The notes under the pieces: generated by a model | Databases searched by the model: none | Seen by the model: the letters and a program-made list of their open reading frames with translations, nothing else | Told to the model about the DNA's origin: nothing | Position numbers and translations under genes: made by a program | Shown: one piece after another, positions 46,022 through 55,347 of the stretch | Position numbering within the stretch: position 1 is the first letter of the stretch | How the letters are laid out: every line of letters starts with the position of its first letter | NCBI RefSeq assembly: GCF_002844235.1 | Contig: NZ_PGTS01000003.1 | Coordinates: 62,001-126,000 of the forward strand | Source: Thalassospira povalilytica | Lineage (GTDB): Bacteria > Pseudomonadota > Alphaproteobacteria > Rhodospirillales > Thalassospiraceae | Direction of reading: 5' to 3' | Length of the DNA: 64,000 nucleotides

Positions 46022-47806
46022 ATGGCTGAATATAAAGCACCCCTGCGCGACATGCGCTTCGTCCTGACCGAACTGTTTGATTACAACGATATCAATCAGT
46101 TGCCCGGTTGCGAGGATTTCACCCCCGACGTCGTTGACGCCGTTCTCGAAGAAGCCGCCAAGGTCTGTGAAGAAATCCTGTTCCCGATCAACCGGTCGGG
46201 CGACGAGGAAGGCTGTACCTGGGATGACGGCGTTGTCACCACCCCCAAGGGTTTCAAGGAAGCCTATCAGACCTTTGCCGAAGGCGGCTGGACCGGCATT
46301 GCCTGTGACCCGGCCTATGGTGGTCAAGGCGCACCGAAATCGATCAATGCCTTGGTCGAGGAAATGATTTGTTCGACCAACCTGTCATTCGGGATGTATC
46401 CGGGTCTTTCGTTTGGTGCCTATGCCGCCATGCATGCCCATGCGTCCGACGAACTTAAGGACAAATACCTTCCGAAAATGGTCGAAGGCACTTGGTCCGG
46501 GACGATGTGTCTGACCGAACCCCATTGCGGTACCGATCTTGGCATCATCAAGTCCAAGGCCGAACCGCTCGATGACGGGTCCTATGCCATCACGGGAACC
46601 AAGATTTTCATCTCCGCAGGTGAACATGACCTGACGGAAAACATCATCCATCTGGTCCTGGCAAAATTACCCGATGCCCCAAAGGGCACCAAGGGCATCT
46701 CGCTTTTCCTTGTTCCGAAATTCATGGTCAATGATGACGGATCGCTTGGGGATCGAAATGCGGTAAAATGCGGCTCCATCGAACACAAGATGGGCATCAA
46801 GGCATCTGCCACCTGTGTCATGAACTTTGATGGCGCAATTGGCTATCTGGTCGGTGAACCCCATCAGGGCATGCCCGCCATGTTCACCATGATGAACCAG
46901 GAACGTCTGTCAGTCGGCATTCAGGGACTTGGTCTTGGCGAAGCCGCCTATCAGGGCGCGCGTGCCTATGCCAAGGACCGCCTTCAGGGCCGTGCTCTGA
47001 CCGGTGCAAAATCGCCCGACAAGGCCGCCGATTCCATCATCGTGCATCCCGATGTGCGCCGTATGCTCCTGACCGCGAAGGCCACCAATGAAGGCTGCCG
47101 TGCGATGGGCATGTGGGTTGCCCGTGCCCTTGATACCGCCAAACATCATGAAGACCCGGTCAAACGCGAAGAAGCCGACGAATTCGTTCAGCTGATGACA
47201 CCGATCGTCAAGGCACTGTTCACCGACTGGGGCTTTGACAATACCAACCTTGGTGTGCAGGTCTTTGGCGGTCACGGTTACATCCGCGAATGGGGCATGG
47301 AGCAATATGTCCGTGACGCCCGTATCGCCCAGATTTACGAAGGTACAAACGGTATTCAGGCGCTTGACCTTGTCGGTCGTAAAATGCCGACAAAGGCCGG
47401 CCGTTATCTTCGCCGTTTCTTCCACCCGGTTCAGGAATATATCGAAGCCAATGTCTCCAAGGACGGTCTTGGCGACTATGTCCAGCCGCTGGCAAAGGCG
47501 TTCATGCGCCTGCAACAGGCTACGGGTGAACTGGCACAGCGCGGCATGAAAAACCCGAACGAAGCCGGGGCCGCCGCAACCGAATTCCTGCGTCTGTTCG
47601 GTCTGGTGGCAGTTGGCTTCATGTGGGCCCGGATGGCCGAAGTCGCATTGGCAAAACAGGATGATGACCCGGACGGCTTCTATAAGGCCAAACTGATCAC
47701 GGCGAAGTTCTATATGGAACGTATCCTGCCGCAATCAGGTGCCCTGTTCAGTCAGATGATGTCAGGGTCTTCGACCATGATGGCACTCGACGAGGAGCTG
47801 TTCTGA
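46022..47806 (+). CDS. Acyl-CoA dehydrogenase with C-terminal extension
   Basis: A 594-residue acyl-CoA dehydrogenase that oxidises acyl-CoA to trans-2-enoyl-CoA with FAD. Motifs: GTMCLTEPHCGTDLG for FAD near 161-175, GIKASATCVMNFDGA near 260, QVFGGHGYIREWGMEQ near 415 and catalytic Glu440 in IYEGTNGIQALD. It has the N-terminal (MAEYKAPLRDMRFVL) and C-terminal (~120 residue) extensions of the large bacterial class, sometimes called DmdC-like. It follows fadB by 22 bp and supplies the first step of the cycle encoded in this operon. Confidence 0.92.
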   Translation: MAEYKAPLRDMRFVLTELFDYNDINQLPGCEDFTPDVVDAVLEEAAKVCEEILFPINRSGDEEGCTWDDGVVTTPKGFKEAYQTFAEGGWTGIACDPAYGGQGAPKSINALVEEMICSTNLSFGMYPGLSFGAYAAMHAHASDELKDKYLPKMVEGTWSGTMCLTEPHCGTDLGIIKSKAEPLDDGSYAITGTKIFISAGEHDLTENIIHLVLAKLPDAPKGTKGISLFLVPKFMVNDDGSLGDRNAVKCGSIEHKMGIKASATCVMNFDGAIGYLVGEPHQGMPAMFTMMNQERLSVGIQGLGLGEAAYQGARAYAKDRLQGRALTGAKSPDKAADSIIVHPDVRRMLLTAKATNEGCRAMGMWVARALDTAKHHEDPVKREEADEFVQLMTPIVKALFTDWGFDNTNLGVQVFGGHGYIREWGMEQYVRDARIAQIYEGTNGIQALDLVGRKMPTKAGRYLRRFFHPVQEYIEANVSKDGLGDYVQPLAKAFMRLQQATGELAQRGMKNPNEAGAAATEFLRLFGLVAVGFMWARMAEVALAKQDDDPDGFYKAKLITAKFYMERILPQSGALFSQMMSGSSTMMALDEELF

Positions 47807-47861
47807 TCATGGCTGCGGGCCGCATAAATCGTCAGACCACATCAGAAAACGGAGACATGTC

Positions 47862-48392
47862 GTGAACCTGATTTTCCGGCTGATCCGTGTGGTGATCCTG
47901 TCGCTGTTGCGGCCCCGCCTGCATCCGCTTGATCCATCCTGCCTGCATTTCCGGGCATGGCCACTGGATCTTGATATCAATGTCCATATGACCAATTCGC
48001 GCTATTTCGCGCTTATGGATCTGGGCCGGACCGAACTTATTGTCCGCAATGGCATCGCCAAACAGATGTTGAAACGCAAATGGCAACCGGTGGTGTCGGG
48101 ATCAACAATGCGGTTCAAGCGCGCGATCAAGCCGTTCCAGAAATTCGCCCTCGAAACCCAGGCACTCTATTGGGATGACAAGGGTTTTTATCTTGAACAA
48201 CGCTTTGTTTCTGATGGCAAAACCCTGGCGCTTGGCGTGGTCAAGGCCGTGTTTGTCGGTCCGGAAGGTATCGTCACCCCGCAAGAAGTCTGTCGTCTGG
48301 TCGGGGCGGACCAGAATTCGCCTGTCATGCCCGACTGGCTATCGGGCTGGCCCGATATGGAAAGCGCAATAGAAGCCCGGCTTGCGATTTAA
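47862..48392 (+). CDS. Thioesterase-family (4HBT-like, hot-dog) protein
   Basis: A 176-residue protein with GTG start and GGAG eight bases upstream. After a hydrophobic N-terminus comes the hot-dog thioesterase region: FRAWPLDLDINVHMTNSRYFALMDLGRTEL (the D-x-N-x-H-M-T-N-S pattern), then VVSGSTMRFKRAIKPFQKF. This matches the THEM6/YbgC-like group. It probably hydrolyses acyl-CoAs to free CoA during beta-oxidation. Substrate is not readable. It is in the same direction and close spacing as its neighbours, so it is part of the operon. Confidence 0.83.
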   Translation: MNLIFRLIRVVILSLLRPRLHPLDPSCLHFRAWPLDLDINVHMTNSRYFALMDLGRTELIVRNGIAKQMLKRKWQPVVSGSTMRFKRAIKPFQKFALETQALYWDDKGFYLEQRFVSDGKTLALGVVKAVFVGPEGIVTPQEVCRLVGADQNSPVMPDWLSGWPDMESAIEARLAI

Positions 48393-48453
48393 TACCGGCC
48401 CAATCCACGATAGCCGGAACAAAAAAAGCGGCAACCCCGCGGGAGGAAATCAC

Positions 48454-49260
48454 ATGACATCGACCGACGCCGTATTGCTGAACATCACCGATGACATCGC
48501 GACGATCACGCTAAACCGGCCAGACCGGATGAATGCACTTGATCACGCAATGATCGCCGGTTTCTCCGATGCGCTTGACAAGATCGAAGCTCAAAGCAGC
48601 CAAATCGGTGCTGTGATCCTTGAAGGATCGGGTGGCACTTTCATGGCAGGCGGCGATGTCAAATTCTTCTATCAGATGACGCAATCATCTGCCGAGGAAA
48701 CCCGTTCGGTGATTGATGCCATGATCAGCCGCGTGCATGACATTGTTATCCGCCTGACTGCCCTTCCCTGTCCGGTGATTGCCAAGCTTGAAGGTGCGGT
48801 TGCCGGGTTTGGCGTCAGCCTGATGAATGCCTGCGATCTTGCCATCGCTGCGGAAGAAACCGTTTTCACCCTGGCCTATATCCATATCGGCACCTCGCCC
48901 GATGGCGGTTCGACCCATTCGCTTACCCGGTTGGTCGGCATGAAAAAGGCCAAGGAAATTGCCCTGTTCGGTGATCGTTTCGGCGCGGACGAAGCCCATG
49001 ATTGCGGCCTGATCAACAAGGTTGTGCCCGCCGATCAACTGGCATCGGCGACGGCGAATTATGCAGCCCGTCTGGCATCCGGTCCGCGCGGTGCCATTGC
49101 ACGTACCAAGGCGCTTCTGAATGCCGCCCCACAGGCAACCCTGACAGAACAACTGACAGCCGAAGCCAAATCATTTGCCGAGTGCGCCGTCAGTGCCGAT
49201 TTCCGCGAAGGCGTTACCGCCTTTGTTGAAAAACGCAATCCGCGCTTTGGCAAATCATAA
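48454..49260 (+). CDS. Enoyl-CoA hydratase/isomerase family protein (PaaG/isomerase-like active site)
   Basis: About 268 residues from ATG at 48454, after GGGAGGAAATC; an in-frame ATG at 48382 lies inside the thioesterase gene. The crotonase fold is plain: TLNRPDRMNALD, SGGTFMAGGDVKFF for the oxyanion hole, and LEGAVAGFGVSLMNACDLAIA. The catalytic stretch reads GTSPDGGST, with Asp where hydratases have the second Glu. This is typical of PaaG-type and enoyl-CoA isomerases, so delta3-delta2 enoyl-CoA isomerisation of unsaturated acids is more likely than plain hydration. Confidence 0.87.
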   Translation: MTSTDAVLLNITDDIATITLNRPDRMNALDHAMIAGFSDALDKIEAQSSQIGAVILEGSGGTFMAGGDVKFFYQMTQSSAEETRSVIDAMISRVHDIVIRLTALPCPVIAKLEGAVAGFGVSLMNACDLAIAAEETVFTLAYIHIGTSPDGGSTHSLTRLVGMKKAKEIALFGDRFGADEAHDCGLINKVVPADQLASATANYAARLASGPRGAIARTKALLNAAPQATLTEQLTAEAKSFAECAVSADFREGVTAFVEKRNPRFGKS

Positions 49261-49282
49261 AAAGAACCCAGGGAAATAAACG

Positions 49283-50176
49283 ATGACTAGTCTTAAAGGC
49301 AAAACACTGTTCATCACCGGTGCATCTCGCGGTATCGGCAAGGAAATTGCCCTTCGCGCAGCCCGCGACGGTGCCAATGTCGCGATCATCGCCAAAACCG
49401 ATGAACCTCACCCCAAACTTCCCGGCACGATCCATTCGGCTGCTGCCGAGATCGAGGAAGCGGGTGGCAAGGCCCTGGCCCTTAAGACCGACATTCGCGA
49501 CGAAGAACAGATTGCCGACGCTGTTGCCAAAACGGTCGCAACATTCGGTGGCATCGATATCCTGATCAACAATGCCAGCGCGATCAATCTGACCCCGACC
49601 TTGCAAACACCCATGAAGCGGTTTGATCTGATGCATCAGGTCAATACACGGGCGACTTTTGCCTGCGCACAGGCCTGCCTGCCGCATCTTTTGAAGTCGG
49701 ATAACCCGCATATCCTGACCATGTCGCCACCGCCCAACCTGTCACCACAATGGTTTGCCAATCACACGGCCTATACCATTTCGAAATACGGCATGAGCCT
49801 GGTGACCCTTGGTCTGGCGGCCGAATTTGCTGATGACGGGGTGGCCGTCAATTCGCTTTGGCCGGTCACCGTGATTGAAACTGCCGCCCTTAATATGATC
49901 CCCGGTCTGGAACAGGGCCGCGCGCGCACCCCGCAAATTCTGGCCGATGCCGCACACGCCATCCTGACCGCGCCCGCACGCGAAGTGACCGGCGGCTTCT
50001 TTACCGATGAATCCGTGCTTGAAGCCATCGGAATTACCGATTTCGAACCCTACAACCTGACACCGGGCAAACCGCCCTATCCGGATTTCTTCCTTGAGCT
50101 TGATCGCAACGGAAAGAACGATCCCGCGGTTGCAGGGCTTCTTGAAAAACTGGGCCGCTTTCACAAAGCAGCCTGA
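49283..50176 (+). CDS. Short-chain dehydrogenase of the HSDL2 type
   Basis: A 297-residue SDR with NAD(P) motif TGASRGIGKEIA at 11-22, NNASAINLTPT near 96, and catalytic Tyr and Lys in AYTISKYGMSL near 165. The wording AIIAKTDEPHPKLPGTIHSAAAEIEEAG is characteristic of HSDL2-like SDRs, linked in animals to peroxisomal lipid metabolism. It lacks the C-terminal SCP2 domain of animal HSDL2; a free SCP2 protein heads the first operon of this region. Last gene of the beta-oxidation cluster. Confidence 0.87.
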   Translation: MTSLKGKTLFITGASRGIGKEIALRAARDGANVAIIAKTDEPHPKLPGTIHSAAAEIEEAGGKALALKTDIRDEEQIADAVAKTVATFGGIDILINNASAINLTPTLQTPMKRFDLMHQVNTRATFACAQACLPHLLKSDNPHILTMSPPPNLSPQWFANHTAYTISKYGMSLVTLGLAAEFADDGVAVNSLWPVTVIETAALNMIPGLEQGRARTPQILADAAHAILTAPAREVTGGFFTDESVLEAIGITDFEPYNLTPGKPPYPDFFLELDRNGKNDPAVAGLLEKLGRFHKAA

Positions 50177-50179
50177 AGA

Positions 50180-50312
50180 TTTGGCGTCGGGGAAGTGTGT
50201 GTCCCGGCGTCTGGTAGGGGCCTGATTTGACGAGCGTGGAAACCCCACACGGAAAATCGGGCTCTCTCGCCCGCTGAACTAAACCCGCCCTTTTGGGGCG
50301 GGTTCTTTTTTT
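50180..50312 (+). ncRNA. Possible structured RNA in the 3' region of the SDR gene, ending in a terminator
   Basis: Several nested helices can be drawn: GTCGGGG with CCCGGC (about 50186-50207), and CCTGATTT (50221-50228) with AAATCGGG (50254-50261) enclosing CGTGG / CCACACG. The terminator at 50281 closes it. The region has no reading frame of its own. It could be a 3'-UTR-derived or independent small RNA. I do not match it to a known family. Confidence 0.35.
50281..50312 (+). terminator. Terminator of the beta-oxidation operon
   Basis: AACCCGCCC (50282-50290), loop TTTTG, GGGCGGGTT (50296-50304), then C and a run of seven T. Confidence 0.9.
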
Positions 50313-50337
50313 GAAAATCTTTGGCCGTTACACATAA

Positions 50338-50365
50338 AGACACCGCCAAATTGCTGGCGGTGTCT
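50338..50365 (-). terminator. Perfect inverted repeat, probable terminator for the leftward gene
   Basis: AGACACCGCCA (50338-50348), loop of six, TGGCGGTGTCT (50355-50365): an 11-bp perfect stem. Read leftwards it is followed by TTTATG, a weak T-run, 65 bases beyond the stop of the leftward gene at 50431. Confidence 0.55.
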
Positions 50366-50430
50366 ACCTTCGCAAAACGCATTAACGTTGAGGGTAAAGA
50401 TGAAAAAGCGTGGGCGAAGGATTTACCGGG

Positions 50431-50928
50431 TTACGATGCCCGGCGTTCGAGTGCCCGTTTTTCCAGTGTCTGGCGCGGCATCTCACAGGCCTTAAGGCTG
50501 GGTGTCGGCAGCATCATCTGAACCGAAAGTGCCATGGCAAGATCACGATGATCACCATCCTGATCAAGGAACCGGCTCGACCAGATGCCGTCACGGTTTG
50601 CCGACAGGAAAGCGCAGCGCAACATGGAAAATGACGCCGATCCATAGCAATCCTGCTGACCGGTCACACGGGCAAGCCATCCGGCAATCGCGTCATGTGC
50701 GGCCTGATCGAGGATATCCTGCATGCTTGCCCGGTCATGACTTGCAACACTGTCTGCGGCCAGCGCATCGCGCAGGGCATTGATCAGACGCTGATTGGCC
50801 TGTGCATCGGACATGATTCCAAATGACCGAAGCCAGGCGCGTGCTGTGTCTTCGATCAGACGGGTCATTGCGGCCGACTCAAATGCGGCATAGGAAAAAC
50901 CCTGTGATGCAACGGTCATATCAGTCAT
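50431..50928 (-). CDS. Hypothetical protein downstream of opgGH
   Basis: A 165-residue protein with GGAGG about nine bases before its ATG. No signal peptide, membrane segment or familiar motif is seen. It is mostly helical: an alanine-rich N-terminal half (AAFESAAMTRLIEDTARAWL, LINALRDALAADS) and a basic C-terminus. It lies 159 bp beyond opgH in the same direction. The frame has normal codon use for the region. I do not recognise the family. Confidence 0.6.
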   Translation of the reverse strand: MTDMTVASQGFSYAAFESAAMTRLIEDTARAWLRSFGIMSDAQANQRLINALRDALAADSVASHDRASMQDILDQAAHDAIAGWLARVTGQQDCYGSASFSMLRCAFLSANRDGIWSSRFLDQDGDHRDLAMALSVQMMLPTPSLKACEMPRQTLEKRALERRAS

Positions 50929-51087
50929 GTGTTTGGCCCTCCGGGCAGTAAACGATCATCGGCGATTAACGCTTCGTTAAGGATAAGCATCGCTGAAAAA
51001 ACGCGGGATAATTTGCTCGAATCTGGGCGTTTTTGTGGCGCACAAGATTCTTTTAAAACAATTGGTTAGACAAAGCGCTTTTGAAAA

Positions 51088-53172
51088 TCAGGACCCGTTG
51101 ACATCCCGGCCCGCCATGATCTGGTCAAGCGGTTTGACCGGCCAGGACAGGATCAGGATTTTTTCATCACGTGTCAGACTTTCGATGCCCAGCCGGGCAA
51201 GCTTTTCATAGATGATGCCGATCTCGATCGTGGTCCGCGCATCGGGTTTGCGGACCGGAAGCAATGCTGAATGCAGGGCATTGGCATACGGGTCCTCGAT
51301 CAGGCGCATCAGGCCATCCTTGACGTCCCCGTCGACCAGCTCGGCGCTGATCCGCGCCAAACCGCGCAGTTCATCGGGGCTGTCATATTCTTCCGGCGTC
51401 AGGAAAAGCTTCATCCGGCGTGCGGCCTTGCCGATTGCAAGACTGCTCGAATAATGGGTCAGCCACGGCGACAGAACCAGTCCAGCCAGAATCGGTGACA
51501 GCCACCAGAAGAACGCCGTATCGACAAAGACGGCAACCGCCCCCCAGACCAGACCGATGACAATGATCGTCCGATGGGTTTTAAGCGCTGCCTTGAACGG
51601 CACACCGGCATCGTCACGTTCCTGCGCATCCCAGCCAACCTGATTGCCGGTCAAAACCGAAAACACGAACTGGGAATGCAGCATCATCATGATCGGGGCC
51701 TGCAAGGCCGAATAGATCGTTTCGAACAAGCCACTGAACAGAACCATGACCCCGCCATACTTCTTGCGGTCACGGCCCAGACACACCATCAGGATCGAGA
51801 TGATTTTCGGCAAAACCAGCATCCCGATGGTAAAGATCAGCAACACCAGCATCTCGAACGACCGGTCCACCGGCCATTGCGGAAACATGGTGAAATGCCC
51901 CGGAAAGAAGCTGTATGTCAGCTGTGTGTTTTGCAGCGTCGCAATGGTCGAACTCAGCAACAGCAACAGCCAAAGCGGCGATGAGACAAAACTCATCACC
52001 CCCATAAAGAAGTGCAAACGACTAAGCGGTTTGAAACCGGGTGCAACCATCAGGCGCGCATGCTGCATATTGCCCTGGCACCATCGACGGTCACGGATGG
52101 CAAAATCGATCAGGTTGGGCGGCAATTCTTCCCAGCTGCCTTCCAGCTGTGGGATCAGCCAGCACCGCCAGCCTGCCTTGCGCATGAAGGCGGCCTCGAC
52201 GAAATCATGGCTCAGGATATGGCCACCCATCGGCGGTTTGCCCGACAGAACCGGAAGCCCGCAACATTCAATGAATGCCTTGGTGCGAATGATCGCGTTA
52301 TGGCCCCAATAGTTCGAACTGCCCATGCACCAGAATGACAAACCCGCCGACATGGTCGGACCATGCACACGCGAAATGAACTGCAAGATTCGGGCAAACA
52401 GGGTCTGGCGACCGGTCGGTTGCGGCGGGCTCTGGATAATACCGGCATCCGGATTGTTTTCCATCAGATAGGCCATATTCACCATGGCCTCGCCCGACAT
52501 CACACTATCGGCATCGAAAACGATCATGTGATCGTAATTGGCCGCATAGGTTTCGCAGAATTCCTTGAGGTTGCCCGATTTGCGTTCGGTGTTTTCCGGA
52601 CGACGGCGGAAAAAGATTTTCCCGCGCGCATTCAAATCCGTACAGGCCTTTGCCCATGCCAGTTCCTCGGCGATCCAGATATCGGGATCGCGGGTATCAG
52701 ACAGAACAAAAAAGTCAAAGGCTTCAAGCTCGCCGGTTTTGGCAAGACTTTCATAGCTTGCACGCAAACCGGCAAAGACCCGGTTGGGGTCTTCGTTATA
52801 AACCGGAATCACGACAACGTTTTTGGAACGCAGCGGTCCCTTGCGCACGATCGGTTTCAGGCGCTTTAACGTGATGGCATCAAGCTTGAGCCCGCGCAGG
52901 ATCAACCCGACAATCCCGGTAAAGAACGAAAGTGAAATCCAGGCAAAGTTGATGGTAAAGAATGCCACCACCACCATTTCCATGATGGTCAGTTGATCGG
53001 CACCCAGAACATCTGTCATCAGCCATGCGGCATAGGCCGTGGCAGCAATCGACGCTCCGAACAAAAACAGACGCCGCTGACCAACACCGGGGCCACGTAA
53101 CTGGACCGTCGGGTCATACTGGGTCTCTGAAATGTTTTCGTTTCTATGGTCAGACTTCTGACTCATCTGCAT
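51088..53172 (-). CDS. opgH: Glucans biosynthesis glucosyltransferase OpgH (MdoH)
   Basis: A 694-residue inner-membrane processive glucosyltransferase (GT2) that builds the linear glucan backbone of osmoregulated periplasmic glucans from UDP-glucose. Two hydrophobic segments lie near the N-terminus. The catalytic domain shows VVVIPVYNEDPNRVFAG near 120, FFVLSDTRDPDIW near 156, IVFDADSVMSG near 218 and DRRWCQGNMQHARL near 360 (the Q/R-x-x-R-W motif), with several membrane segments after. It follows opgG by 50 bp, the usual opgGH order. The N-terminal cytoplasmic tail is shorter than in E. coli. Confidence 0.94.
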   Translation of the reverse strand: MQMSQKSDHRNENISETQYDPTVQLRGPGVGQRRLFLFGASIAATAYAAWLMTDVLGADQLTIMEMVVVAFFTINFAWISLSFFTGIVGLILRGLKLDAITLKRLKPIVRKGPLRSKNVVVIPVYNEDPNRVFAGLRASYESLAKTGELEAFDFFVLSDTRDPDIWIAEELAWAKACTDLNARGKIFFRRRPENTERKSGNLKEFCETYAANYDHMIVFDADSVMSGEAMVNMAYLMENNPDAGIIQSPPQPTGRQTLFARILQFISRVHGPTMSAGLSFWCMGSSNYWGHNAIIRTKAFIECCGLPVLSGKPPMGGHILSHDFVEAAFMRKAGWRCWLIPQLEGSWEELPPNLIDFAIRDRRWCQGNMQHARLMVAPGFKPLSRLHFFMGVMSFVSSPLWLLLLLSSTIATLQNTQLTYSFFPGHFTMFPQWPVDRSFEMLVLLIFTIGMLVLPKIISILMVCLGRDRKKYGGVMVLFSGLFETIYSALQAPIMMMLHSQFVFSVLTGNQVGWDAQERDDAGVPFKAALKTHRTIIVIGLVWGAVAVFVDTAFFWWLSPILAGLVLSPWLTHYSSSLAIGKAARRMKLFLTPEEYDSPDELRGLARISAELVDGDVKDGLMRLIEDPYANALHSALLPVRKPDARTTIEIGIIYEKLARLGIESLTRDEKILILSWPVKPLDQIMAGRDVNGS

Positions 53173-53222
53173 CTACCTGAATGTCGCATCTGTGTGAACG
53201 GCACGGTCCGGAAAATCCGGGA

Positions 53223-54998
53223 TCAAAAAACCCACGGCATGGTCCAGGTTTCACTAAGGACCCTGTCCTTGTGAAGAAGAAATACCCGAAGGTTGCTTGA
53301 ACGCGCCTCGCCATCATTGACCAGATCAAAGAACACGCGCACACCGCCGTTTTCCGAATCCGGCATCACACGGATGTTTTCAATCTTGCCTTCGGACGCG
53401 CTGACATCTGCCCGCATGTTTTTGGCATCGCCAATGAAATAGTCCAGATCACCACCGGCAAAATTCAAGACGAACCGGGTACGGCCGGCATCATCATCGC
53501 CCTGGGATGCGATGCGCATGATCCGCGTATCGGTCGCCTGGGCCAGATCGTGCAAACCGCCGCCATCACGGGTCGCTGTGATGCTGTATTCAATTTCCAT
53601 CTCGCCACCGGCCACCGGTTTGGTTTCCGGCACCCAATAGGCAACGATATTGTCATTGGTTTCAGACGGGCTTGGAATTTCCACCAGTTCGACATGGCCC
53701 TTGCCCCAATTGCCTTTGGGGGTGACCCAGTAACCGGGCTGGCGATCAAACCGGCGTTCAAGATCCTGGTAATGATCGAAATTGCGATCCCGCTGCAAAA
53801 GCCCGAAGCCGATCGGATTTTCATCCAGAAACGAGCTCATCTGTAGGTGAACCGGGTTATCAAGCGGCCGCCACAACCATTCGCCACGTCCATTATTGAT
53901 CAGAAGCCCGTCACTGGAATGAACTTCGCCGCGATAATCGTCAAAGGACCGGCGACGCTGTTCACCAAACAGGAACATGCCGTTCAGCGGCGCGATACCG
54001 ATCTTTTCGACACCATCACGGAAAAACAGATTGGCTTTGACATCGGCCTGACTGCGCGTGCCCGGATTGATTTCAAACCGGAAGGCACCGGTTACCCTCG
54101 CACTGTCAAGCAGGCCATAGACCGTAATCGTCTGATCGCCCTTTTTCGGCTCGACAATCCAGAATTCACGAAATACCGGGATTTCTTCGCCAGTCGGGCC
54201 GGCAAGGTCAATGGCAAGTCCACGCGCCATCTGGCCAATCGATTGTCCTTCGCCCTGAAGACGGAAATAGGACGCACCGAGGAAGCGGGTCAGCTCATCG
54301 CTGCTGCCGACATTCGACAACGGATAGCGCAACCGGAACCCGGCATAGCCCTGGGTCGAGAAATCATTGCCCGAAAGTCCGGTCTTGCCGAAATCAAAAA
54401 GACCGGCAGAAAACGGAATGACCTGGATTTCACCGTCGCGCACCAGATTGATGGCGACCGGCACATCATACATGTTGCCCGGGTGAAACAGCTCAAGCGA
54501 GAAGTCCGAATTATCCGGATTGAAGAAGGCGCGCTGCGACTTGAAGCGGATCTGGTCATACGCATCCGAGCTCAGATTGGCCAGTGCATCGGGCAATTCA
54601 CGATGCGGGTTTTCAAACGGCGCATTCGCAAGTGCACGTGCCCGTTCAATCACCATGGCCGGATCAAACATGACCGGTGCGCTGACTGCCGGTTTCTGGC
54701 TGTCTGCCTGATCGGCATTGTCGACCTGTTCTTCGGATGTCTGTTCGGATGCCGCGGTTGCGTCATTGTCGGTCGCAGGCTGCGCGTCGGGGGTTGCCAC
54801 CGGCGCAACGGGTTTGACCTGTGCCTCTGATGCGGGCGCGGGCGCAACATCCGTATTGGCGGGCTGTGCCGCTGCCGGGTCGTTTGACTGTGCTTGTGCC
54901 AGTAACGGGGTGCCAAACACGACTGTTCCGGTCGCGATTGCAACCAGAAGGACATGCTTTAAAACCAGCGCCGTGCGCCGCGGAAAATGATGCGTCAT
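53223..54998 (-). CDS. opgG: Glucan biosynthesis protein OpgG (MdoG family)
   Basis: About 591 residues from ATG at 54998, where a Sec signal begins (THHFPRRTALVLKH then a hydrophobic run to LLAQAQ). The frame is open to a GTG at 55055 but that extension would bury the signal. A ~75-residue Ala/Pro/Asp/Gln-rich linker follows, then the OpgG/OpgD domain: FENPHRELPDALANLSSDAYDQIRF, FELFHPGNMYDVPV-like text and GRGEWLWRPLDNP, ending in FLLHKDRVLSETW. OpgG acts in the periplasm on branching or release of the glucan. The disordered linker is longer than in E. coli OpgG. Confidence 0.92.
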   Translation of the reverse strand: MTHHFPRRTALVLKHVLLVAIATGTVVFGTPLLAQAQSNDPAAAQPANTDVAPAPASEAQVKPVAPVATPDAQPATDNDATAASEQTSEEQVDNADQADSQKPAVSAPVMFDPAMVIERARALANAPFENPHRELPDALANLSSDAYDQIRFKSQRAFFNPDNSDFSLELFHPGNMYDVPVAINLVRDGEIQVIPFSAGLFDFGKTGLSGNDFSTQGYAGFRLRYPLSNVGSSDELTRFLGASYFRLQGEGQSIGQMARGLAIDLAGPTGEEIPVFREFWIVEPKKGDQTITVYGLLDSARVTGAFRFEINPGTRSQADVKANLFFRDGVEKIGIAPLNGMFLFGEQRRRSFDDYRGEVHSSDGLLINNGRGEWLWRPLDNPVHLQMSSFLDENPIGFGLLQRDRNFDHYQDLERRFDRQPGYWVTPKGNWGKGHVELVEIPSPSETNDNIVAYWVPETKPVAGGEMEIEYSITATRDGGGLHDLAQATDTRIMRIASQGDDDAGRTRFVLNFAGGDLDYFIGDAKNMRADVSASEGKIENIRVMPDSENGGVRVFFDLVNDGEARSSNLRVFLLHKDRVLSETWTMPWVF

Positions 54999-55347
54999 GC
55001 CTCTATACGCTACCAACCATTGGATTTTTTCGATTTGTTCAGTGTGCTTGTGCACAAAAAACAGGGCAGGAATATGTCGCCATCAGGGAAAGAATCCGCA
55101 AAACCTGACAAGGCCCCCTGCCATAACTGATCGCTTTATACCTGTCGATGGCCTGTACGAAGCGTCATTTTTGCATGGGCTATCCCCCTGAAATGCGGCA
55201 CTTTCCATCTTGACAGATGCCGGAAATCCCAAGGGGCCCTGTATGTTGAGTCGTCCCGGCCATGCGCAAAGAAAAAGGCCGGCCCATTACTGGGCCGACC
55301 CTGCTTTCAGATGACTGCGAATGCCGATCCGAAAATCTGTTCTTTCA
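54999..55347. other. Intergenic region between ggt and opgG
   Basis: About 350 bp. It should hold the opgG promoter. It contains the ggt terminator at 55271-55300. Short frames here carry no family-like sequence. Confidence 0.5.
55271..55300 (-). terminator. Terminator of the tctCBA-ggt operon
   Basis: GGCCGGCCCA and TGGGCCGACC pair around TTAC (55277-55300). Read leftwards it ends in CTTTTTCTTT, 48 bases past the ggt stop. Confidence 0.88.

Noticed and set aside
44866-46053. 395-codon open frame on the minus strand
   Set aside because: Antisense to fadB and composed of low-quality, Cys/Phe/His-rich translation; a shadow frame.
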